A stretch of DNA of 64,000 nucleotides from Devosia yakushimensis (GCF_030159855.1 NZ_BSNG01000001.1:1922001-1986000); one strand, 5' to 3'; counted from the first letter of the stretch, positions 24,406 through 32,381 are shown. The notes: generated from the sequence alone by a model not told the origin. Numbers and translations are program-made.

Positions 24406-25944
24406 TCATCGTGCCGCCAAATCCATGATCTTGACCTGGTCGGCCTCGGCACGATCCAAAAAACCCGTCGCGCGGCCATGGTGCATCACCATGATGCGAT
24501 CGCTCATGCCCAGCACTTCAGGCATTTCCGAGGAAATCATGATCACCGCCACGCCCTGGCGGGCGAGCTGGGTGACGAGCTTGTGAATTTCCGCCTTGGC
24601 GCCGACGTCGATGCCGCGGGTCGGTTCGTCGAGGATGAGGATTTTCGGATTGGTCAGCAGCCAGCGGCCGATCAGCACCTTTTGCTGGTTGCCGCCGGAG
24701 AGGTTTTCCACCCGTTCATCGAGGCTTGGCGTCTTGACGCGCAGCTTCTGGCTCATCTCCTCGCAGGTGCGCGACAGCTCGCTTTGGGTGACGAAGCCGA
24801 ACCGCGTATAGCCATCCTGCAGCACTGCGAGCTGCATGTTTTCCTGGATATCGAGCGCCAAGAGGCACCCGGTTTCCTTGCGGTCTTCGGTGATGAAGGC
24901 CATGCCATGCTGAATGGCCACGGTGGGCGTATCGATGGAGACCGGCCGGCCATTGATGGCGATGGAGCCGCTGCTGGCCGGCGTCACGCCGAACAGGGTC
25001 TCGGCCACATTGGAGCGGCCCGAACCGACCAGCCCGGCAATGCCCAGAATTTCCCCGGCCCGCACGTCGAATGTAATGTCGGAGAAGACGCCCTTGAGGC
25101 TCAAATCCTTGACCGACAGCACCACATCGCCAATCGGCACCTCTTCCTTGGGGAACATCTGGGTAATTTCGCGCCCCACCATCATGCGGATGATGTCGTC
25201 GCGCGTCACATCGGTCGAGGCATGGGTGCCGATATAGCGGCCGTCGCGAAACACCGAGAACTCGTCGGCGATCTCGAACAGCTCGTTCATCTTATGGGTG
25301 ATGTAGATGATGCCCTTGCCCTGACCGCGCAGGTCGCGAATGATCGCGAAGAGGTGCGCCACCTCGGTTTCGGTCAGGGCCGACGTGGGCTCGTCCATGA
25401 TGAGCACATCGCTCTCATAGGACACGGCCTTGGCGATTTCGACCATCTGCCTATTGGCAACGGAGAGCGTGGAAACCTGCACTTCGGGATCGATATCGAT
25501 ATTGAGCCGCTTGAACAGCTCGGCCGTCTGGCGATTGAGCTGGCCGTGATCGACAAAGCCGAAGCGGGTCAGTGGCTCGCGCCTGATCCAGATGTTTTCC
25601 GCCACGCTCATATAGGGCATCAGGTTGAGTTCCTGATGGATCATGGCAATGCCGTTTTCGAGCGCATCGAGCGGCGATTTGAGCCTTATGTCCATGCCGC
25701 GCAGCTTCACCTCACCGCTATCGGGGGTGTAGATGCCGGCGATGATCTTCATCAGCGTGGATTTGCCGGCGCCGTTCTCGCCCATCAGGGCATGAACCGT
25801 ACCGGGGCGGAGTTTCAGCGACACATCGTCGAGCGCCACGACGCCGGGGAATTCCTTGCGCGCATTGGAGATTTCCAGCAGCAGCGGCGCATTGGGCACC
25901 GCCCCGCTCTCGCGCACCGCACGCATTGTCTGCGGACTGACCAT
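24406..25944 (-). CDS. Sugar ABC transporter ATP-binding protein, tandem ATPase (CUT2, RbsA/IatA type)
   Basis: A 512-residue protein with two fused nucleotide-binding domains. The first is complete: Walker A MGENGAGKST, signature LSVANRQMVEIAKA, Walker B VLIMDEPTSAL. The second is degenerate at Walker A (GLVGSGRSNVAETLFG) but keeps signature LSGGNQQKVLIGRWL and Walker B ILILDEPTRGID, as is usual for RbsA-type proteins. The start is ATG 25944, after GGGGAGG; an upstream in-frame ATG lies within the repeat-rich spacer. It energises uptake through the permease downstream. Confidence 0.94.
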   Translation of the reverse strand: MVSPQTMRAVRESGAVPNAPLLLEISNARKEFPGVVALDDVSLKLRPGTVHALMGENGAGKSTLMKIIAGIYTPDSGEVKLRGMDIRLKSPLDALENGIAMIHQELNLMPYMSVAENIWIRREPLTRFGFVDHGQLNRQTAELFKRLNIDIDPEVQVSTLSVANRQMVEIAKAVSYESDVLIMDEPTSALTETEVAHLFAIIRDLRGQGKGIIYITHKMNELFEIADEFSVFRDGRYIGTHASTDVTRDDIIRMMVGREITQMFPKEEVPIGDVVLSVKDLSLKGVFSDITFDVRAGEILGIAGLVGSGRSNVAETLFGVTPASSGSIAINGRPVSIDTPTVAIQHGMAFITEDRKETGCLLALDIQENMQLAVLQDGYTRFGFVTQSELSRTCEEMSQKLRVKTPSLDERVENLSGGNQQKVLIGRWLLTNPKILILDEPTRGIDVGAKAEIHKLVTQLARQGVAVIMISSEMPEVLGMSDRIMVMHHGRATGFLDRAEADQVKIMDLAAR

Positions 25945-25987
25945 TGCTGCCTCCCCTATTTGCTCCGAAGAGAGCAATTTCCACAAT

Positions 25988-26065
25988 GTCATTCCCGCGA
26001 AAGCGGGAACCTCTGTTTACTGACCCCGCATCGCCAACGGAGGTTCCCGCTTTCGCGGGAATGAC
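25988..26065. repeat. REP-like palindromic element (GTCATTCCCGC family), full copy
   Basis: GTCATTCCCGCGAAAGCGGG and its reverse complement at the right end (CCCGCTTTCGCGGGAATGAC) enclose about 38 bp. Same family as 9146-9216. It lies between the binding-protein and ATPase genes. Confidence 0.88.
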
Positions 26066-26097
26066 CCGGTGGGTGCTCATGAAGCGGCTCTGGTGCT

Positions 26098-26189
26098 CCC
26101 CTCCCCCTTGAGGGGAGGGGCCGGGGGTGGGGGTCCACCGGTGAACACTAAGCCACCCCCACCCCCAGCCCTCCCCTCAAGGGGGAGGG
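26098..26189. repeat. CCCTCCCCCTTGAGGGGAGG palindromic element
   Basis: CCCTCCCCCTTGAGGGGAGG on the left is matched by CCTCCCCTCAAGGGGGAGGG on the right. GGGGGTGGGGGT and ACCCCCACCCCC form a second inner stem. It stands directly beside the REP-like element, so this one spacer carries two different palindromes in tandem. Confidence 0.85.
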
Positions 26190-26215
26190 AAGGATAGAAC
26201 CGCCGCATCGAGCCC

Positions 26216-27166
26216 TCAGTTCTTGCTCTGATAATCCGCCAGATTGGCCGGGGTCACCAGCTCGAACGGCACCCAGACTTCGCGCTCCACGGCTTCGCCG
26301 CGCGACAAAGCGAGAGCCGCGTCCAGCGCGCCCTGCCCCTGCCCCGCAGCATTCTGGAACACGGTCACATCGAGATCGCCCGCTTCCATGGCGGCCAGGG
26401 CGTCCTGGGTGGCGTCGACGCCGCCCACGATCATGGTGCCCATATCGACACCGGCGGCCTTGAGCGCCTGGATGGCGCCGATGGCCATTTCGTCATTATT
26501 GGCCACCACGGCATCGAACTGGATGCCGGCAGAGAGCCAGTTGGCCATCAGGTCGGCGCCCTGCTGGCGGGACCAGTTTGCCGTCTGCTCTTCAGCGATC
26601 TTCATGAAGGAGCATTCGGGCGTGGCGATCACGTCATGCACGTCCTGGGTGCGCTGGCGGGCGGCCTGGTTGGACAGTTCGCCCATCATCACTACGATAT
26701 TGGCTTCGGTCTTGCCCGCTTCGGTCAGGAGGCGGCAGACTTCCTTGGTCTCGAGCGTGCCGGAATCGACTTCGTTGGACGCCACGAAAGCCTGCTTTTC
26801 GGGCAGGGTATCGAGATTGACAGGCTGGCGATTGACATAGACCAGCGGAATGCCCGCATCGGCGGCCAGCTGGGACATCGGCGCCGTCGCGTCGGTATCC
26901 ACGGCATTGACGATGATGGCATCGACGCCCGAAGCGATGAAATTCTGGATCTGGCTCATCTGCTTGGACACGTCATTCTGCGCGTCCTCGACTTGCAGCT
27001 CGACGCCTTCCAGCGTGCCGGCATAGTCGCTCATGCCATTGCGCAGCACGGTCAGGAAATTGTCGTCGAAGGCGGCCATGGTGACCCCGACGGTTTCGGC
27101 CATGGCAGCGCCGGTAAAGCCGGTCAGCATGGTGGTCGCCAAGGCGGCCATTACGATTTTCTTCAT
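26216..27166 (-). CDS. Inositol/rhizopine-type periplasmic binding protein (CUT2)
   Basis: A 316-residue periplasmic binding protein of the RbsB/Peripla_BP_4 family, with a signal peptide cleaved after AAMA near residue 23. The fold signatures are VGVTMAAFDDNFLTVLRNGM, GVDAIIVNAVDTDAT in the first lobe, and FDAVVANNDEMAIGAIQAL plus GGVDATQDALAAMEAGDLDVTVFQN in the second. Gene order with iolI, a tandem ATPase, an RbsC-like permease and iolG makes inositol the likely ligand. MocB, the rhizopine-binding protein, is in the same subfamily, and mocDEF-like genes lie nearby, so a methylated inosamine is a real alternative. Confidence 0.9.
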   Translation of the reverse strand: MKKIVMAALATTMLTGFTGAAMAETVGVTMAAFDDNFLTVLRNGMSDYAGTLEGVELQVEDAQNDVSKQMSQIQNFIASGVDAIIVNAVDTDATAPMSQLAADAGIPLVYVNRQPVNLDTLPEKQAFVASNEVDSGTLETKEVCRLLTEAGKTEANIVVMMGELSNQAARQRTQDVHDVIATPECSFMKIAEEQTANWSRQQGADLMANWLSAGIQFDAVVANNDEMAIGAIQALKAAGVDMGTMIVGGVDATQDALAAMEAGDLDVTVFQNAAGQGQGALDAALALSRGEAVEREVWVPFELVTPANLADYQSKN

Positions 27167-27246
27167 TGCTCTTTCTCCTCCAAGAGAGCCGGGCGTCCGG
27201 TTTCGCCCCCGATGTTCCGGATGTTCCCTTTTCGGGAATTGTTTGG

Positions 27247-28083
27247 TCAGGCGGCCCTCTCCTTGAGCCCCGAGACGATGAAATTCATGCTCTGACGCAA
27301 TGCAGCGGCCGGATCGGGCAGATGGCGCAGCTCCTCGGCAAAGGGTTCGAACGAGAGCGGGCCACTGTAGCCCCCTGCCCGCAGCGCGGCGATCTGTTCG
27401 AGATTGCCGAGCCGGTCCCTGGGACCGACCAGCAAGCGGTGGCTATCGCGCATGTCAGCAATAGCGATGGCTGGGTCGTCGACGCCGGAAATATGGATGA
27501 GCCCGGTCCGGTCCGGGAACAGGTCAGGCTCGCCGGCCAGATGGTGGTGGAAGGTGTCGTGGGTCAGCCGGAAGACGTCGCGGCCATTGGCATTTTCGAT
27601 GGCGGTGACAGCCTCGCGTTTGGAGCGCAGCGAGCAGGATTCAAAGCCCAGGCACTCGACCAGGCCGATAAGTCCCCGTTCGCGCAAGATTGGCGCGATA
27701 GATGCTAACAGTCTGCTAGCATTTTCTATCCGCTGGCTGGCCTCTGCGATGGCGCCGTCATTGGCCGCGACCAGCACCAGGGCCTGTGCGCCGGCGGCTG
27801 CGGCATAGTCGGCCAGGGCTTCGGCTTCGGCCAGGCGGGTGTCGGACCATTGATTGAATTTTTGCAGGGCGTTGATGGAAATGATGGTCACATCATTGCC
27901 TTCCGCAAGTGCCCGCACCTCGGCTGCCGTTGTGCCGTCGAGGATGGCGTTGCCGGCAATATCGTTGCGGATTTCGACTCGGGGCGCGCCCAATTGACGG
28001 GCCAGCGCGAAGAATTCGGACAGCCGGAGCTGCGGCGCGGTCATGTGGTTGATGGCAAAATCCATCGCCTGGCTGGTCGGCAC
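27247..28083 (-). CDS. IolI/MocC-like TIM-barrel isomerase (inosose isomerase family)
   Basis: A 278-residue xylose-isomerase-like barrel. Segments line up with IolI: ISINALQKFNQW, GLVECLGFES, RLTHDTFHHHLAG (metal site), HISGVDD, and RLLVGPRDRLGNLEQIAALRAGGYSGPLSFEPF. IolI interconverts 2-keto-myo-inositol and 1-keto-D-chiro-inositol. The rhizobial rhizopine protein MocC is a related barrel and cannot be excluded. The GTG at 28083 follows GGGAG with good spacing and gives the usual IolI length; an ATG at 28110 is also in frame. First gene of the - strand unit. Confidence 0.82.
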   Translation of the reverse strand: MPTSQAMDFAINHMTAPQLRLSEFFALARQLGAPRVEIRNDIAGNAILDGTTAAEVRALAEGNDVTIISINALQKFNQWSDTRLAEAEALADYAAAAGAQALVLVAANDGAIAEASQRIENASRLLASIAPILRERGLIGLVECLGFESCSLRSKREAVTAIENANGRDVFRLTHDTFHHHLAGEPDLFPDRTGLIHISGVDDPAIAIADMRDSHRLLVGPRDRLGNLEQIAALRAGGYSGPLSFEPFAEELRHLPDPAAALRQSMNFIVSGLKERAA

Positions 28084-28134
28084 GCCGATACTCCCTGGAT
28101 CGCCGGGCATTCGACCCGATCTTCATTGTCACAA

Positions 28135-28180
28135 ATGAAATACTGGTTCTGTTCTATTGTCAATGCGGAATGTTCATTCC
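28135..28180 (-). promoter_or_regulatory. Promoter of the iolI-transport-iolG unit with IolR-type box
   Basis: Read on the minus strand, the box GGAATGAACATTCC (28180-28167) is followed by 3 nt, TTGACA (28163-28158), 17 bp and TTTCAT (28140-28135). Box sequence, spacing and -10 hexamer are the same as at the iolC promoter, so one regulator, most likely the RpiR protein encoded at 14843, should act on both. Confidence 0.78.
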
Positions 28181-28234
28181 AAAATATGACAGAATGGACG
28201 GCCTAAACCGCGATCAAACGGAATATTCGTACGA

Positions 28235-28249
28235 CTGCAAACGTTTCAG
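28235..28249. promoter_or_regulatory. Candidate LacI-family operator upstream of the iolI promoter
   Basis: AAACGTTT (28239-28246) is a perfect 8-bp palindrome with the central CG typical of LacI-family operators, flanked by CTGC and CAG. It lies between the IolR-type box and the LacI gene that begins to its right. A match of this size can occur by chance. Confidence 0.35.
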
Positions 28250-28277
28250 GCGGTGGCGCTAGATGGAGAGATTGGGG

Positions 28278-28393
28278 TACCCCCTCCTAACCTCCCCCTG
28301 ATAGGGGGAGGGATCTCTCCACTCTTGGAACGCGATCAAGTCCCAACCACAAGGCGGTCCCTCCCCCTATCAGGGGGAGGCTAGGAGGGGGTA
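28278..28393. repeat. 115-bp palindromic element A, copy 3
   Basis: Same arms as the other copies (TACCCCCTCCTAACCTCCCC on the left, CTAGGAGGGGGTA on the right). It starts 9 bp past the end of the LacI gene and separates it from the iolI promoter. It may terminate LacI transcription. With the promoter elements it accounts for most of the gene-free stretch 28084-28402. Confidence 0.92.
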
Positions 28394-28402
28394 CCCACGC
28401 CT

Positions 28403-29434
28403 CTAAATGTTCTCCGACACAAAAATATCGAACGGCAAGAAGGTCTGGCCGGGGGAATCGGCGGCGGGGTGAGCCAGCGCTGATGCCATGAGGCTCACAG
28501 TGCTGGGGCCCAGTGCGGCCAGGGGAGTACCGATGACAGCCGTAGCGATATTGTCGGCCAGGGCGGCGTGGGTCACGGGATTGAGTTCGTTGCAGACCAG
28601 GGCGATGCGGCCGGCCATGCCCTCTTCGCGCAGGGCGCTGATGACGCCTTCGGTGCCGCCGCCCGCCACATAGATTGCCGTCAGATCAGGGTGGCGGCGC
28701 AGCAGATCGAGCGTTGCTTCATGGGCAAGCGCACCATCTTCCAGGCTGACCTGGGTGTCGACGATGGAGAGATCCGGCGCGGTCTCGCGCAGATAGGAGC
28801 GGAAGCCGATTTCGCGCATTTCGTGGCCGTGAAAGCGGTGACTGCCGACAAAGACCACAACCTTGCCCGGCGCTTTCGACGAGCGGGCGATCAGCCAGCC
28901 GGCGGTGCGGCCGACCTTACGATTATTGGTGCCGATATAGCCCCGGCGCACACCGCTGGCGAAATCGGACAGCAGGGAAAAGACCGGTTTTCCCATGGCC
29001 TCAATCTCCTGCACCGCGGCGGTGACGGCGGGATGATCCACGGCCACCATGGCAATGGCATCGACGCGCGGCGCCATTTCCGCCAGGCGGGCAGCGATTT
29101 CGGGCGGGGTCTGGTTGGCGAGGAAGGCGATATGGGGCGTGGCGCGGAACTGCGTCGGCGCGGCGCAGGCCTGTTGCAGGGCCGTGGCGACATCCTGATA
29201 GAATAATTGATCCGGCCGTTGCAGCAGAAAGCCCAACCGGTAATGCGGCAGGTTCTGCTCGAGCCGCCGGCGGATAAGTCCGGAGCCGTGATAGCCGATC
29301 TGCTCGGCGGCATCGAAGACCCGCTGCGCGGTTTCCTGGCGCACCGGCAAGCGGCCATTGAGCACCCGATCGACCGTGGCGACGCTCAGATCGGCAATGC
29401 GGGCAATATCGGCAACAGTCGGGCGGCGGGCCAA
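28403..29434 (-). CDS. LacI-family transcriptional regulator
   Basis: A 343-residue regulator. The N-terminal helix-turn-helix reads RRPTVADIARIADLSVATVDRVLNGR (residues 3-28) with hinge QRVFDAAEQIGYH. The remainder is a periplasmic-binding-protein-like sensor (GRIALVCNELNPVTHAALADNI). I place the start at TTG 29434, which has GGAG 6 nt upstream and gives the usual LacI N-terminus. The in-frame ATG at 29485 would add a histidine-rich leader encoded by the palindrome described next. It is divergent from the mocD-like gene and probably controls that unit. The ligand is unknown; an inositol derivative is likely from context. Confidence 0.86.
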   Translation of the reverse strand: MARRPTVADIARIADLSVATVDRVLNGRLPVRQETAQRVFDAAEQIGYHGSGLIRRRLEQNLPHYRLGFLLQRPDQLFYQDVATALQQACAAPTQFRATPHIAFLANQTPPEIAARLAEMAPRVDAIAMVAVDHPAVTAAVQEIEAMGKPVFSLLSDFASGVRRGYIGTNNRKVGRTAGWLIARSSKAPGKVVVFVGSHRFHGHEMREIGFRSYLRETAPDLSIVDTQVSLEDGALAHEATLDLLRRHPDLTAIYVAGGGTEGVISALREEGMAGRIALVCNELNPVTHAALADNIATAVIGTPLAALGPSTVSLMASALAHPAADSPGQTFLPFDIFVSENI

Positions 29435-29454
29435 GGCGGGCTCCTGCAAGTTCC

Positions 29455-29479
29455 CATCATCATGGCACACATGATGATG
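29455..29479. promoter_or_regulatory. 25-bp palindrome, candidate operator between LacI and mocD-like genes
   Basis: Arms CATCATCATG (29455-29464) and CATGATGATG (29470-29479) are perfect inverted repeats around GCACA. A weaker ATGAT-N7-ATCAT pair follows within 30 bp. The site lies about 20 bp upstream of the LacI start and 90 bp upstream of the desaturase-like gene, a usual place for a LacI-family autoregulatory operator, although its 5-nt centre is not the common CG type. Confidence 0.55.
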
Positions 29480-29570
29480 ATGCAAATGATAGAAACCATC
29501 ATGCGCCGATTGCCGAAAAATCGCAAGTTTGCCATGAAGGTGAGACGCCGCAGAGCCAGGGAGGACGCCA

Positions 29571-30644
29571 ATGAGCGCAAAACGCGACTACAGCCTGCTC
29601 GGCCCCAGCTCGGAAGCCGCCGTGGCCAACGGTTTGGCGGCCGCCGAGTGGTATCACACCGATGTCGACCGCAAGCAGATGAAGGCGCTGATGCAGCGCT
29701 CGGACGGGCCGGCAATCCGCGATACCGTCATCTGGCTGGGAGCCATGCTGGTGCTGGCGGCGGGCGGCATTTATTTCTGGGGCAGCTGGTGGGCCGTGCC
29801 ATTTTTCCTTGGTTATGGAGTACTTTACGGCTCAGCCTCGGACTCGCGCTGGCATGAATGCGGGCATGGCACGGCATTCAAGACGCGCTGGATGAACAAT
29901 GCGGTCTACCAGATGGCCTGCTTCATGATCATGCGCAATCCGGTGACCTGGCGCTGGAGCCATGCCCGGCACCATACCGACACCGTGATTGTTGGCCGCG
30001 ACCCGGAAATCGCGGTGATGCGGCCGCCTGATCTGTTCCGGGTGATCCTCAATTTCTTCGGCATTCTCGATGCCGGCTACGCCATGCTCGACATGGTGCG
30101 CAACGCGGCAGGCGTGGTGACGCCGGAGGAAAAGAGCTTCATCCCCGAAATGGAGCATTCCAAAGTGATCCGCGTGGCGCGCATCTGGTTGGCTATCTAT
30201 CTGGCAACAATAGCGCTTTCAGTCTGGATGGGGTCCATCCTGCCGCTGATGCTGATCGGCCTGCCCCGGCTTTATGGCGCCTGGCACCATGTGTTAACCG
30301 GCCTGCTCCAGCATGGCGGGCTAGCCGACAACGTGACCGATCACCGGCTCAATTCCCGCTCGGTGCTGATGAATCCGGTGAGCCGGTTCATCTATTGGAA
30401 CATGAACTACCATGTGGAGCACCACATGTTTCCCATGATCCCCTATCACGCCCTGCCGCAGCTGCACGAGCTGATCAAGCATGACCTGCCGGCGCCCAAT
30501 GCTTCAATTTTGGATGGCTATCGCGAGATGGTGCCGGCCTTCCTGCGGCAATTGCGGAATGAGGACTACTTCCTGAAGCGTGAGCTACCGGCGACGGCCA
30601 AGCCGTATCGGGAGGAGTTGCATAATGGGGTGGCGGCGGCGTGA
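29571..30644 (+). CDS. MocD-like membrane di-iron oxygenase/desaturase
   Basis: A 357-residue integral membrane protein of the fatty-acid-desaturase/hydroxylase fold. Histidine clusters that hold the two irons are visible: HECGH, SHARHHTDT, WHHVLTGLLQHGGLADN and NYHVEHHMFP. Membrane segments surround DTVIWLGAMLVLAAGGIYFW and IWLAIYLATIALSVWMGSI. With a MocE-type Rieske ferredoxin and a reductase immediately downstream it matches the MocDEF set, which in rhizobia demethylates the rhizopine 3-O-methyl-scyllo-inosamine. By sequence alone a lipid or hydrocarbon substrate is possible; the inositol context favours a methylated cyclitol. Ribosome binding site AGGGAGGA, ATG at 29571. Confidence 0.82.
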   Translation: MSAKRDYSLLGPSSEAAVANGLAAAEWYHTDVDRKQMKALMQRSDGPAIRDTVIWLGAMLVLAAGGIYFWGSWWAVPFFLGYGVLYGSASDSRWHECGHGTAFKTRWMNNAVYQMACFMIMRNPVTWRWSHARHHTDTVIVGRDPEIAVMRPPDLFRVILNFFGILDAGYAMLDMVRNAAGVVTPEEKSFIPEMEHSKVIRVARIWLAIYLATIALSVWMGSILPLMLIGLPRLYGAWHHVLTGLLQHGGLADNVTDHRLNSRSVLMNPVSRFIYWNMNYHVEHHMFPMIPYHALPQLHELIKHDLPAPNASILDGYREMVPAFLRQLRNEDYFLKRELPATAKPYREELHNGVAAA

Positions 30645-30680
30645 GGGGAGCCCCTCACACTAGTGACGCCTGTCGCAGCG

Positions 30681-30706
30681 TCATTCTCGCTTTCGCGGGA
30701 ATGCCG
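30681..30706. repeat. REP-like element (GTCATTCCCGC family), half copy
   Basis: A single hairpin, GTCATTCTCGCTTTCGCGGG followed by AATGCC, resembling one arm of the elements at 9146 and 25988. It lies between the mocD-like and mocE-like genes. Confidence 0.6.
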
Positions 30707-30754
30707 CGGTGGGTGGGCGGGCGTCGAAACGGATCGAGCGTTTGAGGACACGGA

Positions 30755-31066
30755 ATGACCGAGTGGATTGAGGCTTGTGGAATCGACGATGTGGACGAGG
30801 AGGATGTGATCCGCTTTGACCATGGGGGGCGGGTTTATGCGATTTATCGCAGCCTCGAGGACATCTATTTCGCCACGGACGGGCTGTGTACGCATGAGCA
30901 GATCAGCCTGGCCGATGGGCTGGTGATGGACGACATCATCGAATGCCCCAAGCACAATGGACGGTTCAATTACAAGACGGGCGAGGCCAAGGGCGCGCCG
31001 GTGTGTGTGAATCTGCGGACCTACCCGGTGAAGGTTGAAGGCGGGGCGGTGTTTATCGAGGTTTAG
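30755..31066 (+). CDS. MocE-type Rieske 2Fe-2S ferredoxin
   Basis: A 103-residue soluble electron carrier. The Rieske ligands are complete: CTHEQ near residues 45-49 and CPKHNGRFN near 65-73, two Cys and two His. ATDGLCTHEQISLADG matches the MocE/NirD-like single-domain Rieske proteins. It should carry electrons from the FAD protein encoded 72 bp downstream to the membrane oxygenase upstream. Confidence 0.9.
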   Translation: MTEWIEACGIDDVDEEDVIRFDHGGRVYAIYRSLEDIYFATDGLCTHEQISLADGLVMDDIIECPKHNGRFNYKTGEAKGAPVCVNLRTYPVKVEGGAVFIEV

Positions 31067-31138
31067 GCGCGATCTGCCCTCCTTCCCCCTTGCGGGCAGG
31101 GAATTGAATCGGGCTCTCGGGTTATTGGGGATGAGACT

Positions 31139-32368
31139 ATGAGCCAGCATTTCGTAATCGTTGGCGCCGGAGAGGCCGGGGCGCGGGCGGCTGTTGCCCT
31201 GCGGGAGCAGGGTTTTGATGGCGATGTGACGCTGGTGGGTGGGGAGAGCCACCTGCCCTATGAGCGACCGCCGCTGAGCAAGGAGGGCATGCTGGCCGAG
31301 CTGTTTGCCGCCAAGACGATTGCGACGGCGGAGAACCTGGCTGAGGCGGGCATTGCGTTTCGTGGTGGCTTTTCTGTTGCCGGCATCGACCGGGCGGGCA
31401 AGCGGCTCGAGGGCGTGGATGGGCGCGCCATTGGCTATGACAAATTGCTGTTGGCGACCGGGGCGGCGCCGCGGCGTTTGCCGGGGGTTGAGGGCGAGCG
31501 GATCGTTTATCTAAGAACGATTGAGGATGCGCTGCGACTGCGTGGGGCGCTGGGCGTGGGCAGGCATTTGGCTGTCATTGGCGGCGGGTTCATTGGGCTG
31601 GAGCTGGCAGCGAGTGCGCGGCAGCGCGGCGCGGAGGTGACGCTGATCGAGGCCCTGCCCCGGTTGTTGTCGCGCGGGGTGCCCGAGGCGATGGCGCGGC
31701 AGATTGAGGCGCGGCATCTAGCGGGTGGCGTGGCGCTGGTGTTTGGCGATGGCATTGCCGGAATTGCCAGCGGGGCGGAGAGCGCGGTGGTGACGTTGGC
31801 GAGCGGGCGGCGGATTGAGGCCGATCTGGTGCTGGTGGGGATCGGGGCTGTGCCCAATGTGGCGCTGGCGGAGGGGGCTGGGCTGGCCGTCGAAAATGGG
31901 ATTGCGGTGGACCGGCATTTGGCAACGGGGGATGCCGATATCTTTGCGGCGGGGGATTGCTGCTCGTTTCCGCTGGAGATTTATGGCGGGCGGCGGGTGC
32001 GGCTGGAAAGTTGGCGCAATGCGCAGGACCAGGGCAATTTGGCGGCGCGGAATATGCTGGGGGCCGGTGAAGCGGTTTCCAGCGTGCCGTGGTTTTGGTC
32101 GGATCAGTATGAGCTGACCTTGCAGATTGCGGGGCTGAGTGACGAGGGAGCGACGATAGTCCGGCGGGAATTGGGGGATGGGGCGAGCATTTTGTTTCAT
32201 CTCAGCGCCGATGGGCGGCTGGTGGCGGCGAGCGGGCTGGGTGTGGGGAATGCGGTGGCGCGGGATATTCGGCTGGCGGAGATGCTGATTGGGAAGGGCG
32301 CGCGGCCGGATGTGGCGGCGCTGGGGGATGCAGGGGTGAAGTTGAAGGGGTTGTTGGCGGCGGCGTGA
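31139..32368 (+). CDS. FAD-dependent ferredoxin reductase, MocF-like
   Basis: A 409-residue flavoprotein of the BphA4/putidaredoxin reductase type. FAD site VIVGAGEAGARAAVALREQGF at the N-terminus, SHLPYERPPLSKEGM, NAD(P) site AVIGGGFIGLELAASARQRG near residues 145-165, second FAD motif FAAGDCCSFPLEIYGGRRVRLESWRNAQDQG near 265-300. It reduces the Rieske ferredoxin with NAD(P)H. Last gene of the mocDEF-like unit; a copy of element A follows it. Confidence 0.9.
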   Translation: MSQHFVIVGAGEAGARAAVALREQGFDGDVTLVGGESHLPYERPPLSKEGMLAELFAAKTIATAENLAEAGIAFRGGFSVAGIDRAGKRLEGVDGRAIGYDKLLLATGAAPRRLPGVEGERIVYLRTIEDALRLRGALGVGRHLAVIGGGFIGLELAASARQRGAEVTLIEALPRLLSRGVPEAMARQIEARHLAGGVALVFGDGIAGIASGAESAVVTLASGRRIEADLVLVGIGAVPNVALAEGAGLAVENGIAVDRHLATGDADIFAAGDCCSFPLEIYGGRRVRLESWRNAQDQGNLAARNMLGAGEAVSSVPWFWSDQYELTLQIAGLSDEGATIVRRELGDGASILFHLSADGRLVAASGLGVGNAVARDIRLAEMLIGKGARPDVAALGDAGVKLKGLLAAA

Positions 32369-32381
32369 GGTTTTTAGGGGA

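Noticed and set aside
24379..26064. 561-codon open frame on the plus strand
   Set aside because: It lies opposite the tandem ABC ATPase with all its motifs, runs through repeat DNA at its end, and has no ribosome binding site or family similarity.
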